A stretch of 55,754 nt of DNA, taken from Clostridiales bacterium 1_7_47FAA. GTDB lineage: Bacteria; Bacillota; Clostridia; Lachnospirales; Lachnospiraceae. The notes below the pieces were generated by a model. It was not told where the DNA came from and did no database searches. It saw only the letters and a program-made list of their open reading frames with translations. Of this stretch, positions 7,887 to 17,401 are shown in pieces. The stretch spans positions 675,046 through 730,799 of the forward strand of contig DS990263.1 in assembly GCA_000155435.1 (NCBI GenBank), read 5' to 3'. The position numbers and the translations under genes were made by a program. Every line of letters starts with the position of its first letter. Within the stretch, counting starts at the first letter, position 1.

Positions 7887-8771
7887 TCAATCTTTTACTG
7901 TCCGGGCCTTATGGGGCACGGCGCGCCCGCGCCCTCCCGGCAGGCTGCTGGAGTCCCTTAAAAGCCTCATAAGCTCCCGGTATTCCTCCTGGCCCACTTC
8001 CCTTGACGCCCCTGTCTCCAGGCCGTCCAGCCGTATATTCATGATGCGCACCCGCACAAGGCGCTCCACATGGCAGCCGCAGGCTTCGCACATACGGCGT
8101 ATCTGACGGTTCAGCCCCTGGGTCAGGATGATGGAAAATGTTTTCCCATCCACCCGTTTCACCTTACAGGGCCGTGTCACTGTTTCCAGTTCCCTGAGAT
8201 AAATCCCCTTTGCCATCCTGTCCATGGCATCATCTGTCAGCGGACGGTCCACCGTGACAATATACTCCTTTTCATGAGCATTGCCACTGCGCATGATTTT
8301 ATTCACCAGGTCTCCCTGGTTTGTCATAAGCAGAAGGCCCTCTGAATCCTTATCCAGCCTTCCCACCGGATAGATGCGCTCCGGATAATCCAGATATTCC
8401 ACGATATTCATTGCCCGGTCCTTATCCGAAGTGGTACAGACAATTCCCCTTGGCTTATTCACAACAAGAAGCACCGGCTTCGGCTTCCGGCTGTCCGCGC
8501 CGCTGCCCCCATTGACCGGGACACCGTCGCATACCACCTTCTGCCCCGGCTTCACCTTCTGGCCCATGGCAGCCGGACTGCCGTCCACCCACACCTTCCC
8601 GGCCTCAATCAGGCGGTCTGCCTCACGTCTGGAACACACTCCCATCTGGCTCAGCCATTTATTGAGACGTTCCTCTCTTTTTTCCTCTTTATTTTCCACA
8701 TCCGTTTTACTGTTTAAATCCATTTTACCGTTTACATCCATGCCGTCTTCCCTGCGCCCATCCATATCCAT
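7887..8771 (-). CDS. 23S rRNA pseudouridine synthase, RluF/RsuA family
   Basis: Encodes about 294 residues from the ATG at 8771. An N-terminal S4 RNA-binding domain (ERLNKWLSQMGVCSRREADRL) is followed by the RsuA-type catalytic domain with active-site Asp in GRLDKDSEGLLL. The later motif LNRQIRRMCEACG is typical of the RluB/RluE/RluF/RsuA branch, and GRLDKDS leans to RluF. It isomerises a uridine in 23S rRNA. The first about 35 residues before the S4 domain are a low-complexity Asp/Lys/Asn-rich run of uncertain reality, so the start could be further in. It overlaps or abuts the queA stop (8779), implying translational coupling. Confidence 0.87.
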   Translation of the reverse strand: MDMDGRREDGMDVNGKMDLNSKTDVENKEEKREERLNKWLSQMGVCSRREADRLIEAGKVWVDGSPAAMGQKVKPGQKVVCDGVPVNGGSGADSRKPKPVLLVVNKPRGIVCTTSDKDRAMNIVEYLDYPERIYPVGRLDKDSEGLLLMTNQGDLVNKIMRSGNAHEKEYIVTVDRPLTDDAMDRMAKGIYLRELETVTRPCKVKRVDGKTFSIILTQGLNRQIRRMCEACGCHVERLVRVRIMNIRLDGLETGASREVGQEEYRELMRLLRDSSSLPGGRGRAVPHKARTVKD

Positions 8772-8778
8772 GGTCCAT

Positions 8779-9828
8779 TCACCGCTTTTGGGCCACTGGG
8801 TGGGATGCAATGAACATGGCGTCCCCAAATGAGAAGAAACGGTAGCGCTCCCTCACGGCTTCCTTATACGCATCCAGGATATGCTCCCTTCCCGCAAGCG
8901 CGCTTACCAGCATGACCAGCGTGGACTCCGGAAGGTGGAAATTGGTTATGAGGGCGTCCAGCACCTTAAACCGGTATCCTGGATAGATGAATATCTCGGT
9001 CCATCCTGTTTTAGCCTGCAGGATACCATCGTCCGTGGAAGCAGACTCAACGGTGCGGCAGCTGGTGGTCCCCACACAGATGACCCGCCCTCCGGCCGCC
9101 TTTGTGTCGTTTACCTTTTTGGCCTCGGACTCTTCCACCACGTAGAACTCGGAATGCATGTGGTGGTCCAGGACATTTTCCACCTTCACCGGGCGGAAGG
9201 TGCCAAGCCCCACATGAAGCGTCACATGCGCAATCCTGACCCCCATATCCTCAATCTGTTTTAAAAGCTCATTGGTAAAATGCAGTCCGGCCGTGGGGGC
9301 TGCCGCGGAGCCTTCATGCTTTGCATACACGGTCTGGTAGCGGTTCTTGTCCTTCAGCTCATGTGTGATATAAGGAGGAAGGGGCATCTGGCCCAGCTGG
9401 TCTAAAATCTCCTCGAATATGCCCTTGTAGCTGAACCGGATCAGACGGTTGCCGTCGTCCACCGTCTCCACCACGGTGCCGCTCAGCAGGCCTTCCCCAA
9501 ACTCTATGACGGTCCCCGGCCTGCACTTCTTGCCCGGACGGACCAGCGTTTCCCATATATCATTTTCCCTGCGCTTAAGAAGCAGGACCTCAATCTTGGC
9601 CCCCGTATCCTTCTTGACGCCAAAAAGCCTGGCCGGTATTACCTTTGTATCGTTAATCACCAGACAGTCCCCCGGCCTTAAATACTCCACAATATCCCGG
9701 AATACCCTGTGCTGCACTTCCCCTGTATCCTTGTCCAGTACCAGCAGCCGTGAGGACGAGCGGTCCTTAAGCGGGTCCTGGGCAATCAGTTCCTCCGGTA
9801 AATCAAAATAAAAATCCTTTACATCCAT
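8779..9828 (-). CDS. queA: S-adenosylmethionine:tRNA ribosyltransferase-isomerase
   Basis: Encodes 349 residues, full family length. It transfers the ribosyl part of SAM to preQ1 in tRNA to make epoxyqueuosine. It begins [17 protein letters not shown], the standard QueA N-terminus. Internal QueA signatures include [31 protein letters not shown] and NFHLPESTL near the end. The ATG at 9828 is chosen over one 27 bases upstream because that is where homology begins and GGAAGA/AGGAC precede it. No queuosine synthesis genes or preQ1 element are visible beside it, so preQ1 supply must come from elsewhere. Same operon as ligA and metA. Confidence 0.95.
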   Translation of the reverse strand: MDVKDFYFDLPEELIAQDPLKDRSSSRLLVLDKDTGEVQHRVFRDIVEYLRPGDCLVINDTKVIPARLFGVKKDTGAKIEVLLLKRRENDIWETLVRPGKKCRPGTVIEFGEGLLSGTVVETVDDGNRLIRFSYKGIFEEILDQLGQMPLPPYITHELKDKNRYQTVYAKHEGSAAAPTAGLHFTNELLKQIEDMGVRIAHVTLHVGLGTFRPVKVENVLDHHMHSEFYVVEESEAKKVNDTKAAGGRVICVGTTSCRTVESASTDDGILQAKTGWTEIFIYPGYRFKVLDALITNFHLPESTLVMLVSALAGREHILDAYKEAVRERYRFFSFGDAMFIASHPVAQKR

Positions 9829-9847
9829 GTCCTGTCTTCCTCCAGCT

Positions 9848-10918
9848 TTATTCAATCTTTACCTCAGAACCACCTGTTGTCTCCGGGGCCGTATCCTGTC
9901 CTTGGGATGCATCTGCCTGTCCGGCGCCAGGCGTCTGGCTTTCCCCGCTGCCGGCGTCCGCCCCGTCCTGGCCGGATGCCGCGTCTGAAGGAGCTTCGGC
10001 ATTACCGTCCTGGCCGGCGCCATCCCCTGCATCCGTACTGTTCCCCGCTGCAGCGCTTTCACCGGCTCCCGAAGTCCCGGCCCCGTCATCCTCAAGGGAT
10101 ACCATGCTGTCCTGGCCGTCCTCCTCTGAGCTGCTTACCACTGCCCCGTTCCTCAAATCGCCGTAAATCCCCGCAAGCAGGGTATCCGATTCAATGGCCT
10201 GGCGCAGGCGCTCATTGACCTGCTTGGATAAAAGGCGCACATCCTCAGACTGGTTCTGCTTTGCCACGTAATCGGCTTCATCCCCCACTACATTTTCGCG
10301 GATGATGTAATTGCCATTGTCATCCTTCAGCACATAGCACCACATAAGTCCCGGCGCCAGGGTATCCACCCTCCTGAACTTTACCTCATAGGTCACATAG
10401 GCCACATAGGAATCCGCTGTCAGCCCCGGCTTGGTATAGCATACAATGTCCTGGTAATCCTCGATGTAGACAGCCTCGCTTTTCAGCTCTTCCCTGCGCG
10501 CCTCCAGGCTCTCATCCGCGGCCTTGCCAAAAAGTTCAAATAACTTTTCCGCATCCTGGTCAATCTTGGCCTGGAAATACTCGCTGATCAGCAGGTTAAC
10601 CTGGGGAACCGCGTCTTTCTGAAGCTCATAATGGGAAAAATCCGTGGTATACTGGCTGTTGTCCGGTTCCACACCTGCGTCCTGCGCTTCAGTCCCGTCG
10701 CCGGAAATACTGATATCCCCGCCGGATGGGCCGGACTCAGCGGATACCCCTGTTCCGGGCGTGGCCGCCGTCTCCTTGTCACCTGGCTTTTTATCCATGA
10801 CCATTATGATAATCACCAGCACAATCACCACCGCAAGGGGGATTGCCGCCATCCGGATGTATTTTATCTTGTCAGCGTCAGACCTTCTGCCGCGTGTCCG
10901 TCTTCTGTTCTGTCTCAT
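9848..10918 (-). CDS. Single-pass membrane protein with extracytoplasmic domain and low-complexity tail
   Basis: Encodes 356 residues, family not recognised. The N-terminus is very basic ([11 protein letters not shown]), followed by one transmembrane helix (about 23-42, [15 protein letters not shown]). A folded region of about 150 residues follows (about 90-240). The last about 110 residues are almost only Gly, Ala, Ser, Asp, Glu and Gln. The topology implies an outside domain on a flexible tail. AGGACT precedes the ATG. It is the first gene of the operon leading to queA. It may be a cell-envelope protein of the NTF2-like kind, but I cannot support a function. Confidence 0.65.
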   Translation of the reverse strand: MRQNRRRTRGRRSDADKIKYIRMAAIPLAVVIVLVIIIMVMDKKPGDKETAATPGTGVSAESGPSGGDISISGDGTEAQDAGVEPDNSQYTTDFSHYELQKDAVPQVNLLISEYFQAKIDQDAEKLFELFGKAADESLEARREELKSEAVYIEDYQDIVCYTKPGLTADSYVAYVTYEVKFRRVDTLAPGLMWCYVLKDDNGNYIIRENVVGDEADYVAKQNQSEDVRLLSKQVNERLRQAIESDTLLAGIYGDLRNGAVVSSSEEDGQDSMVSLEDDGAGTSGAGESAAAGNSTDAGDGAGQDGNAEAPSDAASGQDGADAGSGESQTPGAGQADASQGQDTAPETTGGSEVKIE

Positions 10919-10963
10919 ATATAAGTCCTCCAGTCCTCATGCTTCTATATGCATCATTTGGGT

Positions 10964-10992
10964 ATCATAACCACTTCGTCTTATTCTAACAA
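10964..10992 (-). promoter_or_regulatory. Promoter of the membrane protein-queA-rluF-ligA-metA operon
   Basis: Minus strand: TTGTTA (10987-10992), 17-base spacer, TATGAT (10964-10969), placing transcription start about 40 bases before the start codon at 10918. Confidence 0.6.
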
Positions 10993-11092
10993 AAAGCGTG
11001 GGAAAATGCAATGGGATAAGAACATCGGCAATCAGGTCAGGCACGCCGGTTCCCGGGATACAGGACGCAGCGGCATGGGCTTTGAGGTAAAA

Positions 11093-11138
11093 TAAAAAGC
11101 TGTTATATGCGGATTTCCGGTTGCATACGGCAGCTTTT
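11093..11138 (-). terminator. Intrinsic terminator of the ABC transporter/amidohydrolase/cupin operon
   Basis: Minus strand: AAAAGCTG...CAGCTTTT arms (11131-11138, 11096-11103) with an inner TATGC/GCATA stem, followed by TTTTTATTTT. It lies 35 bases past the cupin stop. Confidence 0.8.
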
Positions 11139-11171
11139 CAGTAAAAGGGCTTTTTCAGTTTAAAAAAAATT

Positions 11172-11534
11172 TTATTCGGATGGTTCCTTTCTGTATAAAA
11201 TAAGGGCAATCATCTCCACAGGGCCTTCCATGGCTTCAATTGAGTGGCCTTCCCCGCTTCCGGTAAAGGCTACGTCGCCGGGATGGAGGATGCGTTCGGT
11301 TCCGTTGTCATTGAATCTGGCGGTGCCCTCCAGTATGTAGTAAGTCTCTGATTCGTTGGTGTGGACGTGGTAACCGATGGCTGAACCGGGATAGACCGTG
11401 GTGTGGGCGAAAACCCTTCCTTTGCCATACATTTCATCCGGCCCGTTTAACAGGTCCCTGACACAGATTTCACCTGTCCCGTTAAATGGAGCCGGTTTGG
11501 TTGTCTGTATTACGGATTCCTTTGCTCTGACCAT
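11172..11534 (-). CDS. Small cupin-domain protein
   Basis: Encodes 120 residues, one beta-barrel cupin. Motif 1 is visible as YHVHTNESETYYILEG (two His and a Glu as metal ligands) and motif 2 as HPGDVAFTGSGEGHSIE. The third metal-binding His is the one before SIE. Single-domain cupins of this size are often isomerases, or sugar or lactone binding proteins. The ATG at 11534 is preferred to one 6 bases upstream because AGGAGG is then 7 bases away. It is the last gene of the ABC importer operon, directly after the amidohydrolase. It probably acts on the imported compound or its breakdown product (inference). Confidence 0.8.
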   Translation of the reverse strand: MVRAKESVIQTTKPAPFNGTGEICVRDLLNGPDEMYGKGRVFAHTTVYPGSAIGYHVHTNESETYYILEGTARFNDNGTERILHPGDVAFTGSGEGHSIEAMEGPVEMIALILYRKEPSE

Positions 11535-11536
11535 TC

Positions 11537-12454
11537 TCATGCCTCCTTCTGCCGGAAATATACGTAAGCGGCATTGTTATAGTAAAGGGCGTTCAGCTCG
11601 TCTTCCGTCCAGCCGCCATAGGTCAGGTAATCGGTCAGATGACCGTAGCTGTCCTGGGTGGCTGCAAAGGGTGCATCGGTCCCCCACAGGAGTTTTCGGA
11701 TGCCAAGGCGGGATGCGGCCTGGTGGAGCAGGGTGTTCACATCAGGATACGGATATGTATCCGGGGCATAGATTTTGGGCACGGAGGAGATGTCAAACCA
11801 TACATTATCCTGGTTTAACAGTTCCAGGTCGGACCAGAGACGGTCCTCTTCCCCTCTGGTGGGGGCAAGGAGGTGGCACAGGACCAGTTTCATGTTTGGA
11901 AATGCCTTTGCCACACGGGCCAGATTCTCCGGCTGGTAACTGGCCATCGTCAGGTCCCCTATATCAAGGGCCACCACGGCATTGCACTGGTCTATCATTT
12001 CATATATCTTCATCATGCGGCCGGAATCCAGGTCAAAGGGGTCGTGACAGCCCATGAGCCCGCCTCCGGAGCTTACCTCGAATTTGACCAGGCGGAATCC
12101 CTGTTCTTTTAACTGAAAGGACAGGATATCCAGGTAATTGGTCATGAAGGGGTCCACGGTGCAGGACGGGCAGAAACGGTCCGGGTACTTTTTCATGATT
12201 TCATAGTGGTACTGGTTCTGGAACCCATACATGCTTCCCTGCATCAGGACCGCCTTTTCCACCTCATGATGGTCCATGATTGCAAGGGCGGCTTCCGCGG
12301 TAAAACTGGTATCCCCATAGCCTTCGGGCAGCAGGCGGAAAATCTCGCCGTTGCCCCACTGGGCCATTCCGTTGCCCGCAGCCCGTAGTTCCCCTCTGCG
12401 GCAGTATCCTGCTATTATTTTTGCTATATGCAGGTGTGAATCTATTTTTTTCAT
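11537..12454 (-). CDS. Amidohydrolase-2 family TIM-barrel metal hydrolase
   Basis: Encodes 305 residues. It begins MKKIDSHLHIAK with the HxH metal motif, a mid-protein His (CHLLAP) and a late Asp in LLWGTDAPF, the signature set of the amidohydrolase-related (Pfam PF04909) enzymes. The family includes lactonases and carboxylases/decarboxylases of aromatic or sugar acids. Its ATG overlaps the permease stop by 4 bases (ATGA), and AGGAGG precedes it. The context, an importer of the ribose/sugar type, suggests hydrolysis or ring opening of an imported small molecule. The substrate cannot be named from sequence. Confidence 0.8.
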   Translation of the reverse strand: MKKIDSHLHIAKIIAGYCRRGELRAAGNGMAQWGNGEIFRLLPEGYGDTSFTAEAALAIMDHHEVEKAVLMQGSMYGFQNQYHYEIMKKYPDRFCPSCTVDPFMTNYLDILSFQLKEQGFRLVKFEVSSGGGLMGCHDPFDLDSGRMMKIYEMIDQCNAVVALDIGDLTMASYQPENLARVAKAFPNMKLVLCHLLAPTRGEEDRLWSDLELLNQDNVWFDISSVPKIYAPDTYPYPDVNTLLHQAASRLGIRKLLWGTDAPFAATQDSYGHLTDYLTYGGWTEDELNALYYNNAAYVYFRQKEA

Positions 12455-13452
12455 TGAACAGCTCCTCCTTGTTTGCGGAATAATGATGCGAATAAACCTT
12501 TTTTCTTTTCCTGATGTCCCATGATGTCCACTGCCACCGCAACGATGATTACCAGGCCTTTTACCAGGCCGTGGTGGGTGGACGGCACATTCATCAGGTT
12601 CATCCCATTATTCAGAAGCCCTACCAGGACAGCGCCGAATATGGCTCCCATCACCGTGCCTTCGCCGCCGGCCAGGCTGACGCCGCCGATGACCGCCGCG
12701 GTGATTACCTCTGTCTCATATCCGCTGCCCGTGCTGGCCATGGCCTGCTGGGTCATGGAGGCAAGGACAATGCCGCCGATGGCAGCTGTCAGGCCGGAAA
12801 AGATATAGGCCATCATGGTGATGCCGTTATCGGAAATGCCGGACAGCCTGGATGCCTCCGGGTTGCCTCCCACCGCATAGACATAGCGGCCCAGCTGGGT
12901 CTTATCAAGGACATAGAAGCTTATAAGGGCAACCGCCGCCATGATGAAGACAGGCACGGGCAGGCCAAACAGCTTGCCGATCCCGATATAGGTAAATGCC
13001 TTCGGTTCCAGGCATCCCAGGATTTTATTATTGGTAAGTATCATGGAAATCCCGGATATGATGCTCTGGGTCGCAAAGGTAATGAGGAATGCAGGCACCT
13101 TGAACTTTGTTATGATGATGCCGTGCACCACGCCCACAAGCACGCCGCACAAAAGGGCGGCCAGGATTCCTAAAAGGACGCCTGTGACCGAATAATCGAA
13201 AAACCGGATGATCCTCACCACGATGATTCCCGTCAGGGCCAGCATGGAGCCCACGGAAAGATCAATCCCGCCTACCAGGATAGCAAAGATGGAGCCGGAT
13301 ACCATGATGCCGATTACGGATACGGACCACAGCACATTGGACAGGTTGGCAATGGTGGGGAAACTGTGGGGCGCGATGATGGTCAGCACCAGCATGAATC
13401 CCAGAAGGATGAATATCTTACTGTATCTCTTTAAACTGACTTCCCGTTTCAT
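12451..13452 (-). CDS. Sugar-type ABC transporter permease (second permease)
   Basis: Encodes 333 residues with about 8-10 hydrophobic segments. It belongs to the RbsC/XylH/YtfT permease family: GGIDLSVGSMLAL, KVPAFLITFATQSIISG, and AAVIGGVSLAGGEGT near the coupling region. Passes substrate across the cytoplasmic membrane. AAGGAGG precedes the ATG. It differs clearly from the other permease at 15001-15996, so the two probably form a heterodimer around one double ATPase. It is coupled to the downstream amidohydrolase by an ATGA overlap. Confidence 0.9.
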   Translation of the reverse strand: MKREVSLKRYSKIFILLGFMLVLTIIAPHSFPTIANLSNVLWSVSVIGIMVSGSIFAILVGGIDLSVGSMLALTGIIVVRIIRFFDYSVTGVLLGILAALLCGVLVGVVHGIIITKFKVPAFLITFATQSIISGISMILTNNKILGCLEPKAFTYIGIGKLFGLPVPVFIMAAVALISFYVLDKTQLGRYVYAVGGNPEASRLSGISDNGITMMAYIFSGLTAAIGGIVLASMTQQAMASTGSGYETEVITAAVIGGVSLAGGEGTVMGAIFGAVLVGLLNNGMNLMNVPSTHHGLVKGLVIIVAVAVDIMGHQEKKKGLFASLFRKQGGAVQ

Positions 13453-13465
13453 GATCCATCCCTCC

Positions 13466-15004
13466 TTAACCCAGAAGCCCGGATGCCGCGGCCAGTATAT
13501 CAGCCTGGGTTACCGTTCCCTCTGCAAATTCTTTTACTATCCTGCCTTTGCGCATGACAAGTATCCTGTCCGAAACCCGCAGAAGTTCCTGAAGGTCGGA
13601 GGATACAAGGATGACCATCACACCCCTGTCAGCCAGTTCCCGGAGGATATGGTAGATTTCGTCCTTGGCCCCCACGTCGATTCCGGCGGTCGGCTCATCT
13701 ACAATTAGAAGCTTCAGGTCCCGCATCAGCCATTTGCCCAGCACAACCTTCTGCTGGTTGCCTCCTGATAACAGTCCCACTGCCTTGTCCGGGTCCTTGG
13801 GACGGATATCCACCGCCTCAATGGCGTTCAGGCACATCTGAAGCTCTTCCTTCTTTGATATGGCCCCGCCGCTTTTGCGGATCAGGTCATAGTTGGTCAG
13901 GGCCGTGTTCCTGTTAATGGACAGAAGCGGGATGAATCCCTGGTTCCTTCTGTCCTCAGGCACGAATCCAAACCCTCTCTTAATGCTCTTCTTCACCCTG
14001 GGGACATATTTCTCCCCTTCCAGATAAATCTCACCGCTGCTGTATCCATCTATACCGTAAAGACAGCGGACCAATTCTGTCCTGCCCGCTCCAATCAGGC
14101 CGCCAAAACCAAGTATCTCTCCCCTGCGGACCTGAAAGCTCACTTTGTCAAATACTCCCCTGCTGCTTAAATCCCTGACTTCCAATGCAGCCTCGCCGCC
14201 GGTTTTCCGGAAGGTCTTGACCGAGCCTTCCGACTCATCCACCACCTTGCCGATCATCAGACGGATGACTTCCACCGGATTGATTTCCTCTTTCTCCAGG
14301 ACCACCACATTTTCCCCGTCCCGCAGTATGGTAAGACGGTCAGCCAGACGGTAGACCTCCTCCAGCCTGTGGGAAATGTAGATGATGCTGACGCCCTTAT
14401 CCCTCAGGGCTTCTATGATGGAAAACAGGATTTCCGCCTCACGGCCGCTTAAGGACGCCGTGGGTTCATCCATGATAAGCAGGTCTGCGTCCGAGGACAG
14501 TCCCTTTAATATCTCCACCAGCTGCCGCTGTCCGATTCCCAGGTCATTGACAAAATCCATTGGATTGAGCGGAAACTCATAGCGGTCAATCAGTTCCTGG
14601 ACCATTGCGTTCATTTTCTTATGGTCAATCAGATGCGTCTTCCCAATCCTCGGCTCCTTGCCAAGAAGCACGTTCTGTGCAACGGTAAGGGCCGGTATGA
14701 CGGAAAGCTCCTGATACACGCAGGAAATGCCCAGTGCCTGGCAGTCGCTCCTGCTGTTGATTTCCACATTATTCCCCTTCCATTTAAGCTGTCCGCTGTC
14801 CTTGGAATACGCCCCTGTTATGATCTTGATCAAGGTGGATTTGCCCGCCCCATTCTCTCCCATAAGGGCATGGACCTCGCCTTTTTTGATGTCCAGGTTC
14901 ACATGCTTTAAAACCGGCACACCGCCAAAGCTCTTATCGATATCCAGCGCCTGAAGGATTGTTTCCCTGGAAATGTTCCCGCCTGAAATAGTTCCTCCTG
15001 TCAT
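13466..15004 (-). CDS. Sugar-type ABC transporter ATP-binding protein, two ATPase domains
   Basis: Encodes about 512 residues, the normal size for RbsA/MglA-type proteins with two fused ABC domains. Domain 1 has Walker A GENGAGKST and Walker B LLIMDEPTASLSG. Domain 2 has the usual degenerate Walker A (GLIGAGRTE), signature LLSGGNQQKVV and LLIVDEPTAGIDVG. It powers import by the flanking permeases. The ATG at 15004 overlaps the upstream permease stop (ATGA) and has AGGAGGTGA 8 bases ahead, so the upstream start in the longer frame is rejected. Domain 1 has GIGQRQLVEI in place of LSGGQ, typical of this family. Confidence 0.92.
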   Translation of the reverse strand: MTGGTISGGNISRETILQALDIDKSFGGVPVLKHVNLDIKKGEVHALMGENGAGKSTLIKIITGAYSKDSGQLKWKGNNVEINSRSDCQALGISCVYQELSVIPALTVAQNVLLGKEPRIGKTHLIDHKKMNAMVQELIDRYEFPLNPMDFVNDLGIGQRQLVEILKGLSSDADLLIMDEPTASLSGREAEILFSIIEALRDKGVSIIYISHRLEEVYRLADRLTILRDGENVVVLEKEEINPVEVIRLMIGKVVDESEGSVKTFRKTGGEAALEVRDLSSRGVFDKVSFQVRRGEILGFGGLIGAGRTELVRCLYGIDGYSSGEIYLEGEKYVPRVKKSIKRGFGFVPEDRRNQGFIPLLSINRNTALTNYDLIRKSGGAISKKEELQMCLNAIEAVDIRPKDPDKAVGLLSGGNQQKVVLGKWLMRDLKLLIVDEPTAGIDVGAKDEIYHILRELADRGVMVILVSSDLQELLRVSDRILVMRKGRIVKEFAEGTVTQADILAAASGLLG

Positions 15005-15996
15005 GAGGCCGTCACCTCCTCGCAAAGCCGTTTCCTGTTCTTGGATGCCTGCTCCATCCGCTTGTTATACCATGCGTCAAACACAACCACAAGGATGATG
15101 ATGACGCCCTTGATAATGGGCTGATATGCAGTGTTGATCTGGTATTTGTAGATGCCGTTGTCCAGCACTGACATGAACAGGGCACCGATGACGGTTCCTA
15201 TGACATCGCCCCTGCCCCCGTCCAGGGCGCAGCCGCCTACCACAACCGCCGCAATCACATTGAATTCCAGGCCGGTACCCAGAACAGCCGTGGTGCTCTG
15301 AAGCCTGGATGTGGTGAAAATGGAGCCGACTGCCACGCAGAAACCGACAATGACAAATGCAGCCATCCTGGTCCTGTCCGTGTGGATGCCGGACAGCTCC
15401 GCCGCCTTTTTATTGGAACCCACTGCATAGAGGTTCGTGCCAAACCTGGTCTTTTTAAGGATGACCTGCCCGATGACAGCCAGCACGAAGAATGCAATGG
15501 TCACATAATAGATGCCTCCCACAGACCCGCCAAACACGGTAAACCTGTAATCCTTCATGGGCTGGCTGGTAATGATTCCATTCTCCTTAATGGCAATCAC
15601 ATACGTAAGTGCCCTGTATATACTTAAGGTGGACAGGGTGGCTATGAATTCGGGAAGACTGAACCTGGTTATGATGAAACCATTGAACCAGCCAGCAGCC
15701 AGACCCACAAGTATGCCCGCGGCCAGCATAAGCCATATGGGAAGCGTGGTATAACGGTAAATATTAGCCATGACCATTCCCACAAGGGCCAGGGCAGAAC
15801 CCGTGGAAAGCTCGATTCCGCCTGTGATGATCACATATGTAACCCCAATCCCGATAATCCCGATGACAGATGCATCCCTGAAAATGGAGATGATGTTCTT
15901 TGCCTGCAGGAAATAGTCACTGGTGGCAGAAAATAAAATCACCAGCACAAACAGCATGGCCAGGGAAATAAAACGTCTGATTGTATTCTGCTTCAT
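15001..15996 (-). CDS. Sugar-type ABC transporter permease (first permease)
   Basis: Encodes 331 residues, multi-pass, RbsC family: GVTYVIITGGIELSTGSALAL, SLPEFIATLSTLSIYRAL, VVVGGCALDGGRGDVIGT. AAGGAG precedes the ATG. It lies about 170 bases after the binding-protein gene, with a stable hairpin in the gap that could lower membrane-gene expression relative to the binding protein. Together with the ATPase and second permease it forms one importer. Confidence 0.9.
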   Translation of the reverse strand: MKQNTIRRFISLAMLFVLVILFSATSDYFLQAKNIISIFRDASVIGIIGIGVTYVIITGGIELSTGSALALVGMVMANIYRYTTLPIWLMLAAGILVGLAAGWFNGFIITRFSLPEFIATLSTLSIYRALTYVIAIKENGIITSQPMKDYRFTVFGGSVGGIYYVTIAFFVLAVIGQVILKKTRFGTNLYAVGSNKKAAELSGIHTDRTRMAAFVIVGFCVAVGSIFTTSRLQSTTAVLGTGLEFNVIAAVVVGGCALDGGRGDVIGTVIGALFMSVLDNGIYKYQINTAYQPIIKGVIIILVVVFDAWYNKRMEQASKNRKRLCEEVTAS

Positions 15997-16111
15997 AAAT
16001 TAACTCCTTGCATTGAGTACTCAGCGTCCCGCTTTTGGGCGCCCTGTGCGAAAGCACTTCACGATATGGGGCAAGGTCTTTCCACAAGCCTGGTATCATG
16101 AAATTCCCAAG

Positions 16112-16139
16112 GGCAGGAGCTGCCAATGCCGCTCCTGCC
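16112..16139 (-). promoter_or_regulatory. Stable hairpin between binding-protein and permease genes
   Basis: Perfect 9-bp GC-rich arms GGCAGGAGC / GCTCCTGCC (16112-16120, 16131-16139) with a 10-base loop, without a T-run. In ABC operons such hairpins are known to protect the 5' binding-protein message or damp the downstream genes; that role here is inference. Confidence 0.6.
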
Positions 16140-16165
16140 GCCATTTCCTTTTCCAACGTATCTAA

Positions 16166-17227
16166 TTACCAGCGGTCTTCCGGAAGGATCTGGGCTACCG
16201 TATCTTTAGTGACCACAACCGGCTCCATGTTGATGACCGGGGTCTTGGACAGCACGTCATAGCTGTATTCCGAACCAATCATGAGAAGCGCGACCTTGGC
16301 AGCAGTGGAACCTTCATCCCAGCAGTTGGTATAAATGGTGCCTGTCAGCTGTCCGCTTTCAATCATTGCAAGAGCGTCCTTCTCACCGTCAGCGCCCCAG
16401 ATTACCATTCCATCCAGACGGTTAGCTGACTCGGCTGCAAGGGCAGCGCCCTCTGCCATGGCATCGTTGATTGCAAATACACCGTCAATCTTGTCATTGG
16501 CCTGCATGAAGCTGTTCATCACACTCATGGCTGTTTCCTTCTCAAAGTTGGCTGCCTGGGAACCGATAATCTCAATGCCTGAATACTGGCCGATTGTATC
16601 ACGGAATCCTTTTTCCAGGTTATCTGTACGGATGATTCCGGGAAGGCCCTGGATGATTACAATCTTGCCTGTCCCGTCCAGCTCCTTTGCAATCTCTTCT
16701 GCCGCCAAACGGCCTGCATCATAGTCCACCATCTGTACAAGGGCTGAATGGACTGAATCCACGTCCATATTGATGGTAATCACAGGGATTCCTGCTTCCT
16801 CTGCTTCTGTTACGGATGCCGCAAGGGCTGAGTTATCGCTTGCCTGAAGGATGATTGCATCATACTTCTGTGTAATGATTTCCGACATGATCTTAACCTG
16901 CTCTTCCGCACTGCTCTTAGCGTCAAAGCCCTGGACCGTTATATTGTCATAGTAAGCACACTCCCGCTCAATGCCTTCCAGCCATGCCTGGTTTACAGGT
17001 GTCCCGATATCGTGTGCAACGTATGCAAGCTTAATGTCATCCTTATAAGGATCCTTCACCATCTTATTGCTCTTCTTCTCAGTCTGGGCCGCTGTATCGC
17101 TTCCCTGGGGTGCGGCTGTGGTGGCCGGGGCCGTCTGCTCCTGCCTTCCTCCCTCACCGGAACAACCGGCTAACATAAATACTGACATGGCTGCGATCAT
17201 TGCTGCTGCTAATAATTTTTTCTTCAT
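16166..17227 (-). CDS. Sugar-type substrate-binding lipoprotein of the ABC importer
   Basis: Encodes 353 residues. A lipoprotein signal peptide ends in LAGC (lipidated Cys at about 22), then an Ala/Thr/Gln-rich linker, then a type-1 periplasmic binding fold of the RbsB/LacI kind. Visible parts are IKLAYVAHDIGTPVNQAW, QKYDAIILQASDNSALA, AGIPVITINMDVD and VFAINDAMAEGAALAA. It catches substrate outside the cell for the two permeases. Its promoter carries the GntR-type operator, and its leader contains a 18-19 base tandem repeat. The ligand is not evident; ribose/galactose-like or an unusual sugar derivative are possible. Confidence 0.9.
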   Translation of the reverse strand: MKKKLLAAAMIAAMSVFMLAGCSGEGGRQEQTAPATTAAPQGSDTAAQTEKKSNKMVKDPYKDDIKLAYVAHDIGTPVNQAWLEGIERECAYYDNITVQGFDAKSSAEEQVKIMSEIITQKYDAIILQASDNSALAASVTEAEEAGIPVITINMDVDSVHSALVQMVDYDAGRLAAEEIAKELDGTGKIVIIQGLPGIIRTDNLEKGFRDTIGQYSGIEIIGSQAANFEKETAMSVMNSFMQANDKIDGVFAINDAMAEGAALAAESANRLDGMVIWGADGEKDALAMIESGQLTGTIYTNCWDEGSTAAKVALLMIGSEYSYDVLSKTPVINMEPVVVTKDTVAQILPEDRW

Positions 17228-17244
17228 ATCATACTCTCCTTACT

Positions 17245-17357
17245 GTTGCTTTGTTTTCTGATGTTGCTTTGCCTTATGATGTTGCTTTGCCTTAATGATG
17301 TTGCTTTGTCCAGCGGTGTTGCCCTGCCTTGCAATGTTGCCCTGCCACGCGGTGTTG
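17245..17357 (-). repeat. Six-unit 18/19-base tandem repeat in the importer's 5' leader
   Basis: On the minus strand CAACA recurs at spacings of 18, 18, 18, 19, 18 and 18 bases. The unit is roughly CAACATCATAAGGCAAAG; the units furthest from the start codon are more GC-rich and diverged (CAACACCGCGTGGCAGGG). It lies between the inferred transcript start (about 17397) and the binding-protein ATG. Confidence 0.85.
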
Positions 17358-17401
17358 TTTTTCTTTCCGTTCCCACCTCGTTGCATTTATTAATCATGTC
17401 T

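Noticed and set aside
12514-13173. 219-codon plus-strand frame opposite the permease gene
   Set aside because: His/Gly-rich shadow of a well-supported permease; no ribosome site.
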